DNA of 64,000 nt from Arthrobacter sp. (GCA_031277795.1 JAITLQ010000005.1:62001-126000); one strand, 5' to 3'. Counted from the stretch's first letter, positions 16,032 to 26,213 are shown. Numbers and translations are program-made. Notes: generated by a model from the letters alone, not told the origin.

Positions 16032-17021
16032 ATGCGGACCTTCACCCCGCTTCGCAAGATCGCAGCTCTGGCCGTCACCGGCATGTTCGCCCTGTCCGTT
16101 TCGGCGTGCGGCGCCTCCGGTTCGCCGGCGGATTCCGGCTCCGCCTCCGAGCAGCTCACCGTCGGTTTCGTCGCCGTTGGCCCCGAGGGCGGCTGGCGCA
16201 CGGCCAACGAGGAGAACATCAAGGAGGCGTTCAAGAACGCCGACATCGAGCTGAAGTACGCGCCGGCCACCAACGGTGACCAGAACTCGCAGATCACGGC
16301 CTTCACGTCCTTCGTGGACGAGGGCGTGGACGCCATCGTCCTCTCCGCCACCGAGGCCACCGGCTGGGAGAGCTCGCTCAAGAAGGCGCAGGAGGCGGAG
16401 ATCCCCGTGGTCCTCCTCGACCGCGGCATCGAGCCCAACGACGAGTCGCTCTACACCTCGCTCATCGCGCCGGACAACGTGGGCATCTCCACCGCGGCCG
16501 CCGAGTGGGCCAACAAGCAGTTCCCGGATGGCGGCAACTACGTGGTGCTCGAGGGTCCTCCCGGCCTCTCCGTGGTGAACGACCGCAACAAGGGCTGGGA
16601 CGCCACGGTGGAGTCCTCCCTCAAGAAGGTCGGTAGCCAGAGCGCCAACTGGTCAACCGAAGAGGCCAAGAGCGTCTTCGAGACCATGCTCAAGTCCAAC
16701 AACAACGACATTCAGCTCGTCTTCGCGCAGAACGACGAGATGGGGCTCGGCGCCGTGCAGGCCGTCGAGGAGGCCGGCCTGACCCCGGGCAAGGACGTCA
16801 AGATCATCACTATCGACGGCACCAAGAACGCGCTGACCGCGCTGGCCGAGGGCAAGCTCAGCTTCGTTGCCGAGTACAACCCGCTCTTTGGCGAGGACGC
16901 CGTCAACGTCGTCAAGAAGGCCGTGGCCGGCGAGAGCGTCGAGAAGAACATCGTCGTGAAGTCGGTGACCTTCGATTCCCCGGAGGCGGCCAAGGCCGCC
17001 CTGCCGGATCGCAAGTACTAA
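16032..17021 (+). CDS. ytfQ: Sugar ABC transporter substrate-binding lipoprotein (YtfQ-like)
   Basis: Extracellular sugar receptor of 329 residues. A basic N-terminus, a hydrophobic stretch and ALSVSAC (Cys at about residue 26) give a lipoprotein signal, so it is anchored to the outer face of the membrane. The mature part is a periplasmic-binding-protein type I domain close to YtfQ (galactofuranose/arabinose-type pentose and furanose binders), e.g. GFVAVGPEGGWRTANEENI and VFAQNDEMGLGAVQAVEEAG. As first gene of the operon with araBDA it most likely binds L-arabinose or arabino-oligosaccharides. GAGGAGAAATCCC precedes the ATG. A strong hairpin separates it from the ATPase gene. Confidence 0.9.
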   Translation: MRTFTPLRKIAALAVTGMFALSVSACGASGSPADSGSASEQLTVGFVAVGPEGGWRTANEENIKEAFKNADIELKYAPATNGDQNSQITAFTSFVDEGVDAIVLSATEATGWESSLKKAQEAEIPVVLLDRGIEPNDESLYTSLIAPDNVGISTAAAEWANKQFPDGGNYVVLEGPPGLSVVNDRNKGWDATVESSLKKVGSQSANWSTEEAKSVFETMLKSNNNDIQLVFAQNDEMGLGAVQAVEEAGLTPGKDVKIITIDGTKNALTALAEGKLSFVAEYNPLFGEDAVNVVKKAVAGESVEKNIVVKSVTFDSPEAAKAALPDRKY

Positions 17022-17030
17022 ACCCAACAA

Positions 17031-17066
17031 CACGGTCCCGGGGCGGGTGCGCGCCCCGGGACCGTG
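17031..17066 (+). terminator. Intercistronic hairpin between receptor and ATPase genes
   Basis: A perfect 15-bp stem (17031-17045 with 17052-17066) and a 6-nt loop lie in the only sizeable gap of the operon. There is no T-tract after it, so it more likely stabilises the receptor mRNA or attenuates read-through, giving more receptor than membrane components, than stops transcription fully. Confidence 0.6.
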
Positions 17067-17111
17067 TCACCCCGTTCCCCGCTGTGCGGGGACGGGATCG
17101 AAGGAGCGGTT

Positions 17112-18635
17112 ATGGCAGGGAAGGAACCCGTCGTCGAGATGACGGGCATCACCGTCGAGTTCCCGGGTGTCCGGGCCCTCGACTCCGTCGGGCTGCGACT
17201 GTGGCCGGGCGAGGTTCACACCATCATGGGTGAGAACGGCGCGGGCAAGTCCACCCTCATCAAGGCGCTCACCGGCGTCTACAAGGTGGATGCCGGCGAG
17301 ATCACCGTCGCGGGGGAAAGCACCCGCTTCACCGGCCCGGGCGATGCACAGCGCTCCGGCATCTCGACCGTCTATCAAGAGGTCAACCTGTGCGAGAACC
17401 TGAGCATCGGCGAGAACGTCATGCTCGGCAACGAAACCCGTGGCGCCTTCGGCATCAGGTGGGCCAAGACGCATGATCGGGCCCGCCTGGTCCTGCAGGA
17501 ACTGGGCCTGGGCCACCTGGACCCGCGCGCGCCACTCTCGAGCCTGTCGCTCGCGGTGCAGCAGCTGGTCGCCATCGCCCGCTCCATCGTGTCCAACACC
17601 CGGGTGCTCATCCTCGACGAGCCCACCTCCAGCCTCGACGCGAATGAGGTCGAGGTGCTCTTTGGCGTCATGCGCACGCTGCGCGACAAGGGCGTGGCGA
17701 TCCTCTTCGTCTCCCACTTCCTCGACCAGGTCTACGCCATCAGCGACCGGCTCACCGTGCTGCGCAACGGCCAGTTCGTGGGGGAGTACCTGACCCACGA
17801 GATCAACCGTTCCGAGCTCATCGCCCAGATGATCGGCAAGGATCTGAGCAGCCTCAAGGGCATGGAACACGCCCGCGAGCTGGATCAGAACGCGCCCCGC
17901 GAGGAGTTCGCCCGCCTGGACGGCGTCGGCGCCAAGGGCATCATCGAGCCCACCACGCTCACCCTGAACAAGGGAGAGGTGCTTGGCTTCGCCGGGCTCC
18001 TGGGCTCGGGTCGCACCGAACTCGCCCGCCTGATCACGGGTGCCGATCGCGCCGACACCGGCACCATCAGCATCGGGGGCAAGCCGGTCAGGCTGCGCAC
18101 CCCGGACGCCGCGATCGCCCAGCGCATCGCCTTCACCTCGGAGAACCGCCGCGACGAGGGCATCATCGGCGACCTCAGCGTGCGCGAAAACCTCGTTCTG
18201 GCCGTGCAGGCCAAGCGCGGCTGGCTGCGTCGCGTCTCCCGCAAGGAGGCCGACGCGCTCGTGGAGACCTACATCAAGCGCCTCAACGTGCGCCCCGCGG
18301 ATCCGGACCGCCCCATCAAGAACCTCTCGGGCGGCAACCAACAGAAGGTGGTCCTGGGCCGCTGGCTGGCGACCGAACCCGAGCTGCTGGTCCTCGACGA
18401 ACCCACCCGCGGCATCGACGTGGGCGCCAAGTCGGAGATCTCCGAGGTCATCCTCGAGCTGGCGGGCAAGGGACTCTCCGTCGTCTTCATTTCCTCCGAG
18501 CTGGAGGAGGTGGTCCGCCTGAGCGATCGCATCGCCGTGCTGCGCGATCACCGCCTGATCGCAGAACTGGTGAACGGCCCCGACGTCGACGTCGAGTCCA
18601 TCGTCAAGACCATCGCAGAGGAGGAGGCAGCATGA
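17112..18635 (+). CDS. ytfR: Sugar ABC transporter ATP-binding protein (YtfR-like, two NBDs)
   Basis: Energises sugar import. The 507-residue protein holds two ABC domains. The first has Walker A GENGAGKST (about residues 39-47) and the degenerate signature LSLAVQQ; the second has a divergent Walker A (LLGSGRTELARL) and the signature LSGGNQQKV with Walker B LLVLDEPTRGIDVG. This arrangement and length are typical of the RbsA/AraG/YtfR class that pairs with two small permeases. ATG at 17112 follows GAAGGAGCGGTT. The last four bases (ATGA) are shared with the next gene. Confidence 0.95.
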   Translation: MAGKEPVVEMTGITVEFPGVRALDSVGLRLWPGEVHTIMGENGAGKSTLIKALTGVYKVDAGEITVAGESTRFTGPGDAQRSGISTVYQEVNLCENLSIGENVMLGNETRGAFGIRWAKTHDRARLVLQELGLGHLDPRAPLSSLSLAVQQLVAIARSIVSNTRVLILDEPTSSLDANEVEVLFGVMRTLRDKGVAILFVSHFLDQVYAISDRLTVLRNGQFVGEYLTHEINRSELIAQMIGKDLSSLKGMEHARELDQNAPREEFARLDGVGAKGIIEPTTLTLNKGEVLGFAGLLGSGRTELARLITGADRADTGTISIGGKPVRLRTPDAAIAQRIAFTSENRRDEGIIGDLSVRENLVLAVQAKRGWLRRVSRKEADALVETYIKRLNVRPADPDRPIKNLSGGNQQKVVLGRWLATEPELLVLDEPTRGIDVGAKSEISEVILELAGKGLSVVFISSELEEVVRLSDRIAVLRDHRLIAELVNGPDVDVESIVKTIAEEEAA

Positions 18636-19813
18636 GCGCCCCCGCACCCGGCATCGGGTCCCGCCTCAAGGGCCTGTTCTCCCAGCAGTACGCCTGGGGC
18701 ATCGTTGCGCTGCTCCTGCTCCTGGCGGTTGACGTCATCAAGGACCCCAGCTACCTGGCAATCACGGTCAACCCGACCACGGGCAACCTCTCCGGCAACC
18801 TCATCGACATCCTGCGCCAGTCGGCGCCGGTGCTCATGATCGCCGTGGGCATGACGCTCGTGGTGGCCACCCGCGGCATCGACCTCTCCGTCGGTTCCGT
18901 CATGGCGGTCTCCGGCGCGGTGTCGATGCAGTTCCTCTCCACCGCGCCCAACACCGCCGGCTCCGCCTTCGCGGCCCTGGGCATGGGCCTCGGCCTGGCC
19001 TTGGTGCTCGGCCTGGTCAACGGCGTGCTCGTGGCGTGGGTGGGGCTGCAACCCTTCATCACCACGCTCGTCATGATGCTGGCCGGCCGCGGCATCGCCC
19101 GCGTCATCACGGGCGGCCAGAACACCGCAGCCACCAACGACGCCTTCCGCTGGATCGCCAACGGCACCGTGCTCGGCTTCCCCGTGGTGTTTGTCATCGC
19201 GGCGGTCCTCGTCGCCGCCGTGGCGGTGCTCGTGCGCCGCACGGCGCTCGGCACCATGATCGAGGCCCTCGGCATCAACCCCAAGGCCAGCCGCCTCATC
19301 GGCATCCGCCCGGGCGGGCTGCTGTTGAGCGTCTACGCCCTGAGCGCGCTGCTGGCCGGGCTGGGCGGCGTCTTCGCCACCGCCTCGGTCATGACCGTGG
19401 AGGTCTCCCGCACCGGCCTGAACTCCGAGCTGGACGCCATCCTCGCCGTGGTGGTGGGCGGCACCTCGCTCGCGGGAGGCAAGTTCTCCCTGACCGGTTC
19501 GGTGGTGGGCGCGCTGCTCATCACCACGCTGGATAAGACCATCGTCTTCCTCTCCATCCCCTCCGCCGCCACCCCGGCCTTCAAGGCGATCGTCATCGTG
19601 GCGGTCTGCCTGCTCCAGTCGGAGCGGGTGCGCGGTTGGCTGCGCGGGCGTCGCGCCGGGCGCGCTCCGGCCCAGCGCCCGACGCCGCCGTCCCCGGCTC
19701 CCAGCCACAGCTCTCCGGTGGCCGGGCCCGGTGGTGAGCCCGCGACGTCGGGCAGCGCCGGCGGCGCCGGCACGGCCGGCACCGACAACGACCAGAAAGC
19801 GGTGAACGCATGA
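18632..19813 (+). CDS. ytfT: Sugar ABC transporter permease (YtfT-like)
   Basis: Membrane subunit of 393 residues in the BPD_transp_2 (ribose/YtfT) family, with about eight to ten helices. VGMTLVVATRGIDLSVGSVMAVSGAV is the conserved first-loop signature and AVVVGGTSLAGGKFSLTGSVVGA the conserved C-terminal one. The tail from about residue 335 is a long Pro/Ala/Gly-rich hydrophilic extension not usual for the family. It overlaps the ATPase gene (18632-18635) and the second permease gene (19810-19813) by ATGA, so the subunits are translationally coupled. Confidence 0.93.
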   Translation: MSAPAPGIGSRLKGLFSQQYAWGIVALLLLLAVDVIKDPSYLAITVNPTTGNLSGNLIDILRQSAPVLMIAVGMTLVVATRGIDLSVGSVMAVSGAVSMQFLSTAPNTAGSAFAALGMGLGLALVLGLVNGVLVAWVGLQPFITTLVMMLAGRGIARVITGGQNTAATNDAFRWIANGTVLGFPVVFVIAAVLVAAVAVLVRRTALGTMIEALGINPKASRLIGIRPGGLLLSVYALSALLAGLGGVFATASVMTVEVSRTGLNSELDAILAVVVGGTSLAGGKFSLTGSVVGALLITTLDKTIVFLSIPSAATPAFKAIVIVAVCLLQSERVRGWLRGRRAGRAPAQRPTPPSPAPSHSSPVAGPGGEPATSGSAGGAGTAGTDNDQKAVNA

Positions 19814-20844
19814 GCACCACACTGACCCGGCCGCGGCCCACCGCCGCGCAGCCTGCCAGGCGCGGACGTGGCTCCCTGCTTGACGCGCTTCCGACGATCG
19901 CCTCGGTCGCGATCCTGCTGCTGATGTTCGTGTACGGGGAGGCGGCCTACGGCAAGATCTTCCAGTACAACACCATCTCCAACCTCTTCATCAACAGCTC
20001 CTACCTCATCATCCTGGCCGTGGGCATGACCTTCGTGATCCTCACGGGCGGCATCGATCTCTCGGTGGGTTCGGTCATCGCGGTCAGCTCGCTGACGGGG
20101 GTCTTCATGGCCAACGCCGGGCTGCCGGTGGTGATCGTGATCCCGGTGACCATCCTGGTGGGTTCGCTCTTCGGCCTCATGTCCGGCGTGCTGGTGCAGT
20201 ACTTCAACGTGCAGCCCTTCATCGCCACCTTGGCGATGATGTTCCTGGCCCGCGGCATCGCCTCGATCATGGCGACCACCCCGGTCCGCCTGGACGATGA
20301 CTCCTCGTTCCGCTCACTCTCCGAGCCGATCAAGCTCATCGACGGGCCCAAGACCAACGACCTCGTTGTCACGCCCAGCGTGATCATCATGATCCTCGTG
20401 GTGGTCGCGGCCGTGCTGGTGCTCAAGCGCACGCGCTTCGGCCGCACCGTCTACGCCATCGGCGGCGCCGAGAACTCGGCCGGCCTCATGGGCCTGCCCG
20501 TGGCCCGCACCAAGCTCTGGGTCTACCTCATCTCCGGCACGCTGGCCGGCCTGGCCGCGGTGGTCTACACCTCCCGCACCGGCATCGCCCAGAACGTGAC
20601 CGGCGTGGGCTGGGAGCTGGACGCCATCGCCGCCGTCGTCATCGGCGGAACCATGCTGACGGGCGGCTACGGCTTCGTCCTCGGCTCCGTGGTGGGCGCC
20701 CTCGTCATCGGCATGATGACCCTGCTCATCACCCGCGACGGCACCGTGCCCCCCGAAGCCACGACCATCATCACCGGCGGCATCCTGCTGGTCTTTGTGC
20801 TCCTGCAGCGAGTCGTCCTCCTGAGAAAGAAGAAGAAGGCATGA
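19810..20844 (+). CDS. yjfF: Sugar ABC transporter permease (YjfF-like)
   Basis: Second membrane subunit, 344 residues, of the same BPD_transp_2 family, with VGMTFVILTGGIDLSVGSVIAVS and AAVVIGGTMLTGGYGFVLGSVVGA signatures. Together with the preceding permease it should form the heterodimeric channel of a YtfQRT-YjfF type importer. The C-terminus is a short Lys-rich tail. It begins on an ATGA overlap with the first permease and ends on an ATGA overlap with araB. Confidence 0.93.
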   Translation: MSTTLTRPRPTAAQPARRGRGSLLDALPTIASVAILLLMFVYGEAAYGKIFQYNTISNLFINSSYLIILAVGMTFVILTGGIDLSVGSVIAVSSLTGVFMANAGLPVVIVIPVTILVGSLFGLMSGVLVQYFNVQPFIATLAMMFLARGIASIMATTPVRLDDDSSFRSLSEPIKLIDGPKTNDLVVTPSVIIMILVVVAAVLVLKRTRFGRTVYAIGGAENSAGLMGLPVARTKLWVYLISGTLAGLAAVVYTSRTGIAQNVTGVGWELDAIAAVVIGGTMLTGGYGFVLGSVVGALVIGMMTLLITRDGTVPPEATTIITGGILLVFVLLQRVVLLRKKKKA

Positions 20845-22568
20845 ACGCGGTGTTCAGCCCCGAAGCGGGCCAGAAACACGTCATCGGTGTGGACTACGGC
20901 ACCCTGTCCGGCCGTGCGGTCGTGGTGCGCGTGAGCGACGGCGCCCAAGTGGGCAGCGCCGAACACGCCTACGACCACGCGGTGATGGACACCGTCCTCA
21001 CCGCGGCACCCGCGGGCTACGGCACCGTCACCCTGCCGCCGGACTGGGCGCTGCAGGACCCGGGGGACTACGAAAACGTCCTCAAGATGGCCGTCCCCGC
21101 CGCCATCAAGAACGCCGGCATCGATCCGGCCAGCGTGGTCGGCATCGCCACCGACTTCACGGCCTGCACCATGGTGCCGACGCTGGCGGACGGGACCCCG
21201 CTGAGCCGCGTGGCCGGCCTTGAGGGGCGCCCCCACGCCTACGTGAAGCTGTGGAAGCACCACGCGGCCCAGCCCCAGGCCGATCGCATCAACGAGCTGG
21301 CGGCCGAGCGCCGCGAGCCGTGGCTGGCCCGCTACGGCGGTTTCATCTCCTCCGAGTGGGAGTTCGCCAAGGGACTGCAGCTGCTGGAGGAGGACCCGGA
21401 GGTCTACGCCCTCATGGACCGCTGGGTCGAGGCGGCGGACTGGATCGTGTGGCGGCTGTGCGGCTCCTACGTGCGCAACGCCTGCACCGCCGGCTACAAG
21501 GGCATCCTGCAGGACGGCGCCTACCCCACGCGTGACTTCCTGCGCGGGCTCAATCCCGACTTTGCCGACTTCGCCCAGGAGAAGCTGGCGCAGCCCCTCG
21601 GCGAATTGGGGTCCCGCGCCGGCGGCCTGAGCCCGGAGGCGGCGGCCTGGACCGGTCTTCCCGTCGGCACCGCCGTGGCCGTGGGCAACGTGGACGCTCA
21701 CGTGACCGCCCCCGCGGCCAAGGCCGTGGAGCCGGGCCAGATGGTGGCGATCATGGGCACGTCCACGTGCCACGTCATGAGCTCGGATCACCTCGTGGAG
21801 GTTCCCGGCATGTGCGGCGTAGTGGACGGCGGCATCGTGGCCGGCCTCTACGGCTACGAGGCCGGGCAGTCAGGCGTGGGCGACATCTTCGGCTGGTTCA
21901 TCGACCAGCACGTGCCGGCCCGCTACGCGGAAGAGGCCGCAGCGCGCGGCATCAGCGTGCACACCTACCTCACCGACTTGGCGTACGCCGAGCCCGTGGG
22001 TGCCCACGGGCTCGTGGCCCTCGACTGGCATTCGGGCAACCGCTCGGTGCTCGTGGATCACGATCTCTCCGGCGTGATCCTGGGCCAGACCCTGGCCACG
22101 CGCCCCGAGCAGGAGTACCGCGCGCTGCTGGAGGCAACGGCCTTCGGCGCCCGCATCATCGTGGAGACCTTCAAGGCCTCCGGTGTCCCCGTGACCGAGT
22201 TCATCGTGGCCGGCGGCCTGCTCAAGAACCGCCAGCTCATGCAGACCTACTCCGACGTGCTGCGCATGCCCGTCTCCGTCATCGGTTCCGACCAGGGACC
22301 GGCGTTGGGCTCCGCGATCCACGCGGCCGTGGCGGCGGGCGAGTACCCGGACATCCGGGAGGCGGCGGCGGTCATGGGTTCGCTGATCCCGAACGCCTAC
22401 CAGCCGCAGGAGGACTCGGCGGATACCTACGATCTGCTCTTTGCCGAGTACCGCAGGCTCCACGACCACTTCGGTCGCGGCGGCGACGAGATGATGCACC
22501 GCTTGCGCGACATCCGCCGCGAGGTGCTGCTCGACGCCGCCACCCTCAAGCAGGAGGTCTCGGCGTGA
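20841..22568 (+). CDS. araB: Ribulokinase
   Basis: Phosphorylates L-ribulose to L-ribulose-5-phosphate, the second step of arabinose catabolism. The 575-residue protein is an FGGY carbohydrate kinase: the phosphate-1 motif GVDYGTLSGRAVVV is at residues 16-29, and the C-terminal ATPase lobe has the adenosine-binding VAGGLLKNRQLMQTYSDVL. Length and the AraB-type N-terminus (with TLSGR instead of the SQSTK-like loop of xylulokinases) support ribulokinase. The gene is embedded in the transport-catabolic operon with four-base overlaps on both sides. Confidence 0.97.
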   Translation: MNAVFSPEAGQKHVIGVDYGTLSGRAVVVRVSDGAQVGSAEHAYDHAVMDTVLTAAPAGYGTVTLPPDWALQDPGDYENVLKMAVPAAIKNAGIDPASVVGIATDFTACTMVPTLADGTPLSRVAGLEGRPHAYVKLWKHHAAQPQADRINELAAERREPWLARYGGFISSEWEFAKGLQLLEEDPEVYALMDRWVEAADWIVWRLCGSYVRNACTAGYKGILQDGAYPTRDFLRGLNPDFADFAQEKLAQPLGELGSRAGGLSPEAAAWTGLPVGTAVAVGNVDAHVTAPAAKAVEPGQMVAIMGTSTCHVMSSDHLVEVPGMCGVVDGGIVAGLYGYEAGQSGVGDIFGWFIDQHVPARYAEEAAARGISVHTYLTDLAYAEPVGAHGLVALDWHSGNRSVLVDHDLSGVILGQTLATRPEQEYRALLEATAFGARIIVETFKASGVPVTEFIVAGGLLKNRQLMQTYSDVLRMPVSVIGSDQGPALGSAIHAAVAAGEYPDIREAAAVMGSLIPNAYQPQEDSADTYDLLFAEYRRLHDHFGRGGDEMMHRLRDIRREVLLDAATLKQEVSA

Positions 22569-23332
22569 GCGCGCCGGCCCAGGAGCTCGGGCTCGAGGCC
22601 CGGATCCAGGAGGCGCGCGAGCAGGTCAGCGCGCTGCACGCCGAGCTGACCCGGTACGAACTGGTCGTGTGGACGGGCGGCAACGTGTCCGCCCGCGTGG
22701 CCGGAGCCGACCTCATGGTGATCAAGCCAAGCGGCGTGGTGTACGACGATCTGCGCCCGGAGAACATGATCCTGTGCACGCTGGACGGGGAGGTGGTGCC
22801 GGGAACCCCCGGCTCCGAGCGTTCCCCGTCCTCGGACACGGCGGCCCACGCCTATGTGTACCGCCACATGCCGGAGGTCGGTGGGGTGGTGCACACCCAC
22901 TCCACCTACGCCACGGCGTGGGCGGCGCGCGGCGAGGAGATCCCCTGCGTCATCACGGCCATGGCCGACGAGTTCGGCGGCCCCATTCCCGTGGGCCCGT
23001 TCGCGATCATCGGCGACGACTCCATCGGCCGCGGGATCGTGGCCACGCTGAGCGGGCACCGCTCCCGCGCCGTCCTCATGCGCGGGCACGGCCCCTTCAC
23101 GATCGGTTCCACGGCCAAGGACGCGGTCAAGGCCGCCGTGATGCTGGAGGACGTCGCCAGGACGGTCCACCACGCGGATCAGGCCGGTCCGCTGACCCCG
23201 CTCCCGGCCGAGTCCATCGACGCTCTCTACGAGCGCTACCAAAACGTCTACGGGCAGGCCGGCGATGACCGCCGGGGGTCGCAAGACCCCAGCCCCAGCA
23301 CATCCAGCATCACGGAAAGGGAGCACGGATGA
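22565..23332 (+). CDS. araD: L-ribulose-5-phosphate 4-epimerase
   Basis: Converts L-ribulose-5-phosphate to D-xylulose-5-phosphate for the pentose phosphate pathway. The 255-residue class II aldolase/epimerase shows the substrate loop TGGNVSAR (residues 37-44), the Ser-rich loop with acidic residue (SSDTAAH, D91) and zinc ligands H110 and H112 in VVHTHSTYA plus H175 in MRGHGPF. Start is GTG at 22565, overlapping the araB stop as GTGA. The C-terminal 25 residues are a Ser/Asp-rich extension. Confidence 0.95.
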   Translation: MSAPAQELGLEARIQEAREQVSALHAELTRYELVVWTGGNVSARVAGADLMVIKPSGVVYDDLRPENMILCTLDGEVVPGTPGSERSPSSDTAAHAYVYRHMPEVGGVVHTHSTYATAWAARGEEIPCVITAMADEFGGPIPVGPFAIIGDDSIGRGIVATLSGHRSRAVLMRGHGPFTIGSTAKDAVKAAVMLEDVARTVHHADQAGPLTPLPAESIDALYERYQNVYGQAGDDRRGSQDPSPSTSSITEREHG

Positions 23333-24840
23333 CCCGCGCACCACTGAGCACTGACCTCTCCGAATACCAGGTGTGGTTCCTCACGGGGAGCCAAGGACTC
23401 TACGGCGAGGAGACGCTGGCGCAGGTGGCGCTGCAGTCCCATCGCATCGCCGCGGCCCTGGACGCCGGCACGCCGGTCAAGGTGGTCTGGAAGCCGGTCC
23501 TCACCGACCGCGACGCCATCCGCCGCACCATCCTCGAGGCCAACTCCGACGACTCGGTCATCGGCCTGACGGCCTGGATGCACACCTTCAGCCCGGCCAA
23601 GATGTGGATCTCGGGGCTGGAACTGCTGCAGAAGCCGCTGCTGCACCTGCACACGCAGGCGGAGGTGGAGCTGCCGTGGGCCACCATCGACATGGACTTC
23701 ATGAACCTGAACCAGGCCGCCCACGGCGACCGCGAGTTCGGGTACATCCAGTCCCGTCTGGGCGTGCACCGCACCACGGTGGCCGGCCACGTGAGCGACG
23801 CGCGGGTGCTGGAGCAGGTCTCCACGTGGCAGCGTGCCGCCGCCGGCCGCGCCGCGTTGCAGTCCCTGCGCCTGGCCCGCTTCGGCGACAACATGCGCTT
23901 CGTGGCCGTCACCGAGGGCGACAAGACGGAGGCCGAGCGTCGGCTCGGCGTCCAGGTGAACACCTGGGGCGTGAACGAGCTGGTCGAGGCCGTGGACGCC
24001 GCGACGGACGAGCAGATCGACGAGCTGGTCGCCGAGTACGTGCGCCTCTACGACGTGGATCCCGAGCTGCTGCCGGGTGCCGCACGCCACGAGTCGCTGC
24101 GCTACGGCGCCGCGATCGAGGTGGGCCTGCGCTCGTTCCTCGAGGAGGGCGGCTTCGGCGCCTTCACCACCAACTTCGAGGACCTGGGCGGCTTGCGTCA
24201 GCTGCCTGGCCTGGCCGTGCAGCGGCTCATGGCCGAGGGCTACGGCTTTGGCGCGGAGGGAGATTGGAAGACCGCCGTCCTGGTGCGCCTGGCCAATGTC
24301 ATGGGCGCCGGCCTGCCGGGAGGCGCGAGCCTCATGGAGGACTATACCTACGACCTCACGCCGGGCCAGGAGCGCATCCTCGGCGCCCACATGCTGGAGG
24401 TCTCGCCGTCGCTGACGCAGGGCAAGGCCCGCCTGGAGATTCACCCCCTCGGGATCGGCGATCGCGAGGATCCGGTGCGGCTCGTCTTCACCGCGGACGC
24501 CGGCCCCGGCGTGGTGGTGGCCCTCTCCGACCTGGGGGACCGCCTGCGCCTGACCGGCAACGACGTGCAGCTGGTCGACGCGCCCGACCTGCCGCGCCTG
24601 CCGGTGGGCCGGGCCGTGTGGAAGCCCGCCCCGGACTTTGCCACGAGCACCGCCTGTTGGCTCGAGGCCGGCGCCGCCCACCACACCGTCATGAGCACCG
24701 CCGTGAGCCTCGACGCGTTCCGCGCGTTTGCCGGCATGGTGGGCATCGAACTCGCGGAAATCACTGCGGACACGAACGCGGCGAGCTTCGCCAAGGAACT
24801 ACGCTTCAACGATGCATCTCTGCGACTTTCGGGACGGTGA
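23329..24840 (+). CDS. araA: L-arabinose isomerase
   Basis: Converts L-arabinose to L-ribulose in the cytoplasm. At 503 residues it has the size of E. coli AraA (500). Metal/catalytic positions can be placed by family alignment: Glu in GAEGDWK, Glu in [10 protein letters not shown], His in ILGAHMLEV and His in [25 protein letters not shown] is the family N-terminus. It overlaps araD by ATGA and the epimerase gene by GTGA. With araB and araD it completes the pathway. Confidence 0.97.
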   Translation: MTRAPLSTDLSEYQVWFLTGSQGLYGEETLAQVALQSHRIAAALDAGTPVKVVWKPVLTDRDAIRRTILEANSDDSVIGLTAWMHTFSPAKMWISGLELLQKPLLHLHTQAEVELPWATIDMDFMNLNQAAHGDREFGYIQSRLGVHRTTVAGHVSDARVLEQVSTWQRAAAGRAALQSLRLARFGDNMRFVAVTEGDKTEAERRLGVQVNTWGVNELVEAVDAATDEQIDELVAEYVRLYDVDPELLPGAARHESLRYGAAIEVGLRSFLEEGGFGAFTTNFEDLGGLRQLPGLAVQRLMAEGYGFGAEGDWKTAVLVRLANVMGAGLPGGASLMEDYTYDLTPGQERILGAHMLEVSPSLTQGKARLEIHPLGIGDREDPVRLVFTADAGPGVVVALSDLGDRLRLTGNDVQLVDAPDLPRLPVGRAVWKPAPDFATSTACWLEAGAAHHTVMSTAVSLDAFRAFAGMVGIELAEITADTNAASFAKELRFNDASLRLSGR

Positions 24841-25760
24841 GTGAGTCGACGCACGCACTCTCGGGGCGCCAACTGCGCCTTGACTACGACAACTACACGG
24901 CGTGCATCGCCACGGTGGGGGCCTCGCTGCGCGAACTCGCGTGGCGGGGCCGCCCGCTCGTGCGACCCTTCGCCGCCGACGAGCTGCGCCCCGTCTTCAG
25001 CGGGGCGCTCCTGGCGCCGTGGCCGAACCGGGTGGTCGACGGACGCTACAGCTACAACGGCCGCGAGCAGCGGCTCGCGCTGAGCGAGCCGGCGCGGGGG
25101 CACGCCCTCCACGGGCTGAGCCTGTGGAACGACTTCGAGGTCATCGAGTCCGGGCCGGCGCGGGCCGTGCTCGCCACGGTGATCGAGGCGCAGGACGGCT
25201 ACCCGCACCGGGTCCGCGTGCGCGTCGAGTACACCCTCGACGCGCGGGGCCTCACCACGCTGGCCACGGCGACGCTGCTCGGCGGCGAACCCGCCCCCTT
25301 CGGGTGGGGTTCGCACTCCTACCTGTGCGCGCCAGGCGAGCAGAGCCGGTGGACCCTGACCGTCCCGGCCAGGCGGGTGCAGCACACGGTGGGCGAGCGC
25401 CTCCTCCCGGATGAGGTGCTGCCCGCGGCCGGCACCGAGCTCGACTTCGCCTCGCCTCGCCAGATCGGCGAGACCTTCATCGATCACGCCTACACGGAGC
25501 TCGTGCGCGACGACGCGGGGCTGGCTCACGTTGACCTCACGGCCCCGGGCGGGGTCGGGGTACGCATGAGCTGGGGGAGGGAGCTGGGCTGGGTACAGCT
25601 GCACACCGCCGACCGGCCGGAACCCGAGCTGAACCGCACGGGCCTCGCGGTGGAGCCGATGACGTGCCCGCCGGGGGCCTTCAACTCCGGCGTCGACGTC
25701 ATCCGCCTCGAGGCCGCGGCGCCGGCCACGGCCTCCTGGCGGATCACCGCCCTCGGCTAA
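24837..25760 (+). CDS. Aldose 1-epimerase family protein (probable arabinose mutarotase)
   Basis: Protein of 307 residues of the GalM-like galactose mutarotase fold. [18 protein letters not shown] and [13 protein letters not shown] contain the conserved Asn-Arg and His-Gly-Leu motifs, and GWGSHSYL the second histidine; the catalytic Glu is probably in [16 protein letters not shown]. It likely speeds interconversion of arabinose anomers so the isomerase gets the right form. The start GTG at 24837 overlaps the araA stop (GTGA). It is the last gene of the operon. Confidence 0.87.
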   Translation: MSESTHALSGRQLRLDYDNYTACIATVGASLRELAWRGRPLVRPFAADELRPVFSGALLAPWPNRVVDGRYSYNGREQRLALSEPARGHALHGLSLWNDFEVIESGPARAVLATVIEAQDGYPHRVRVRVEYTLDARGLTTLATATLLGGEPAPFGWGSHSYLCAPGEQSRWTLTVPARRVQHTVGERLLPDEVLPAAGTELDFASPRQIGETFIDHAYTELVRDDAGLAHVDLTAPGGVGVRMSWGRELGWVQLHTADRPEPELNRTGLAVEPMTCPPGAFNSGVDVIRLEAAAPATASWRITALG

Positions 25761-25787
25761 GGCCGGCGCGACGCCGCCGGACACCCG

Positions 25788-25823
25788 CGTGCCCCGGTTC
25801 CCTGTTCAGGGAACCGGGGCACG
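25788..25823 (+). terminator. Terminator of the arabinose operon
   Basis: A perfect 16-bp stem (25788-25803 with 25808-25823) closed by the loop GTTC lies 27 nt after the last stop codon; a T8 run follows at 25839-25846. Confidence 0.85.
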
Positions 25824-25838
25824 GCCGTTTCCGGGGGC

Positions 25839-25861
25839 TTTTTTTTGGGGGGGAGGGGGGC
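25839..25861. repeat. Homopolymer tract T8-G7-A-G6
   Basis: Eight T, seven G, one A and six G in a row lie in the 458-bp gene-free stretch 25761-26218 between the convergent arabinose operon and GH43 gene. The tract is unusual for this genome. The remainder of the stretch is GC-rich sequence without a supported gene. Confidence 0.7.
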
Positions 25862-26145
25862 TACCGGCCGGCGCGCGAGGTGGCCTTCCAGATCGGCCCC
25901 TGGGGAATCGACGACGCCGCCGGGTGAGCGGGTGAGGGGAGCGTCCGGGCCCGGCACGACGCGGTCCCGCGACGGGGAAACCGCCGGCCTGCCCCGCGCC
26001 TGCGGTACCGACCCAACAGCGCCCGCCTGCCGGTGACCGCCTTCGGTGCCGGCCTGCCGGTGACCCCAAGGTGGCGGCTTCTGGTCTGCCCGCTTGCTTC
26101 ACGCACAGGCGGGGCCGTCGCACGCCGCCCGGCCGGAACACGACA

Positions 26146-26213
26146 GCGCGGGCCGGGTGGAAACGTCCCACCCGGCCCGCGCCGTGGTCGATCCGGGCCC
26201 CTCAGCGGGGCCC
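26146..26213 (-). terminator. Terminator hairpins of the GH43 gene
   Basis: Reading on the minus strand after the GH43 stop (26219), a short GGGCCCC/GGGGCCC hairpin (about 26195-26213) is followed by a 15-bp perfect stem (26168-26182 with 26146-26160, 7-nt loop). No T-tract is evident. Confidence 0.6.
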
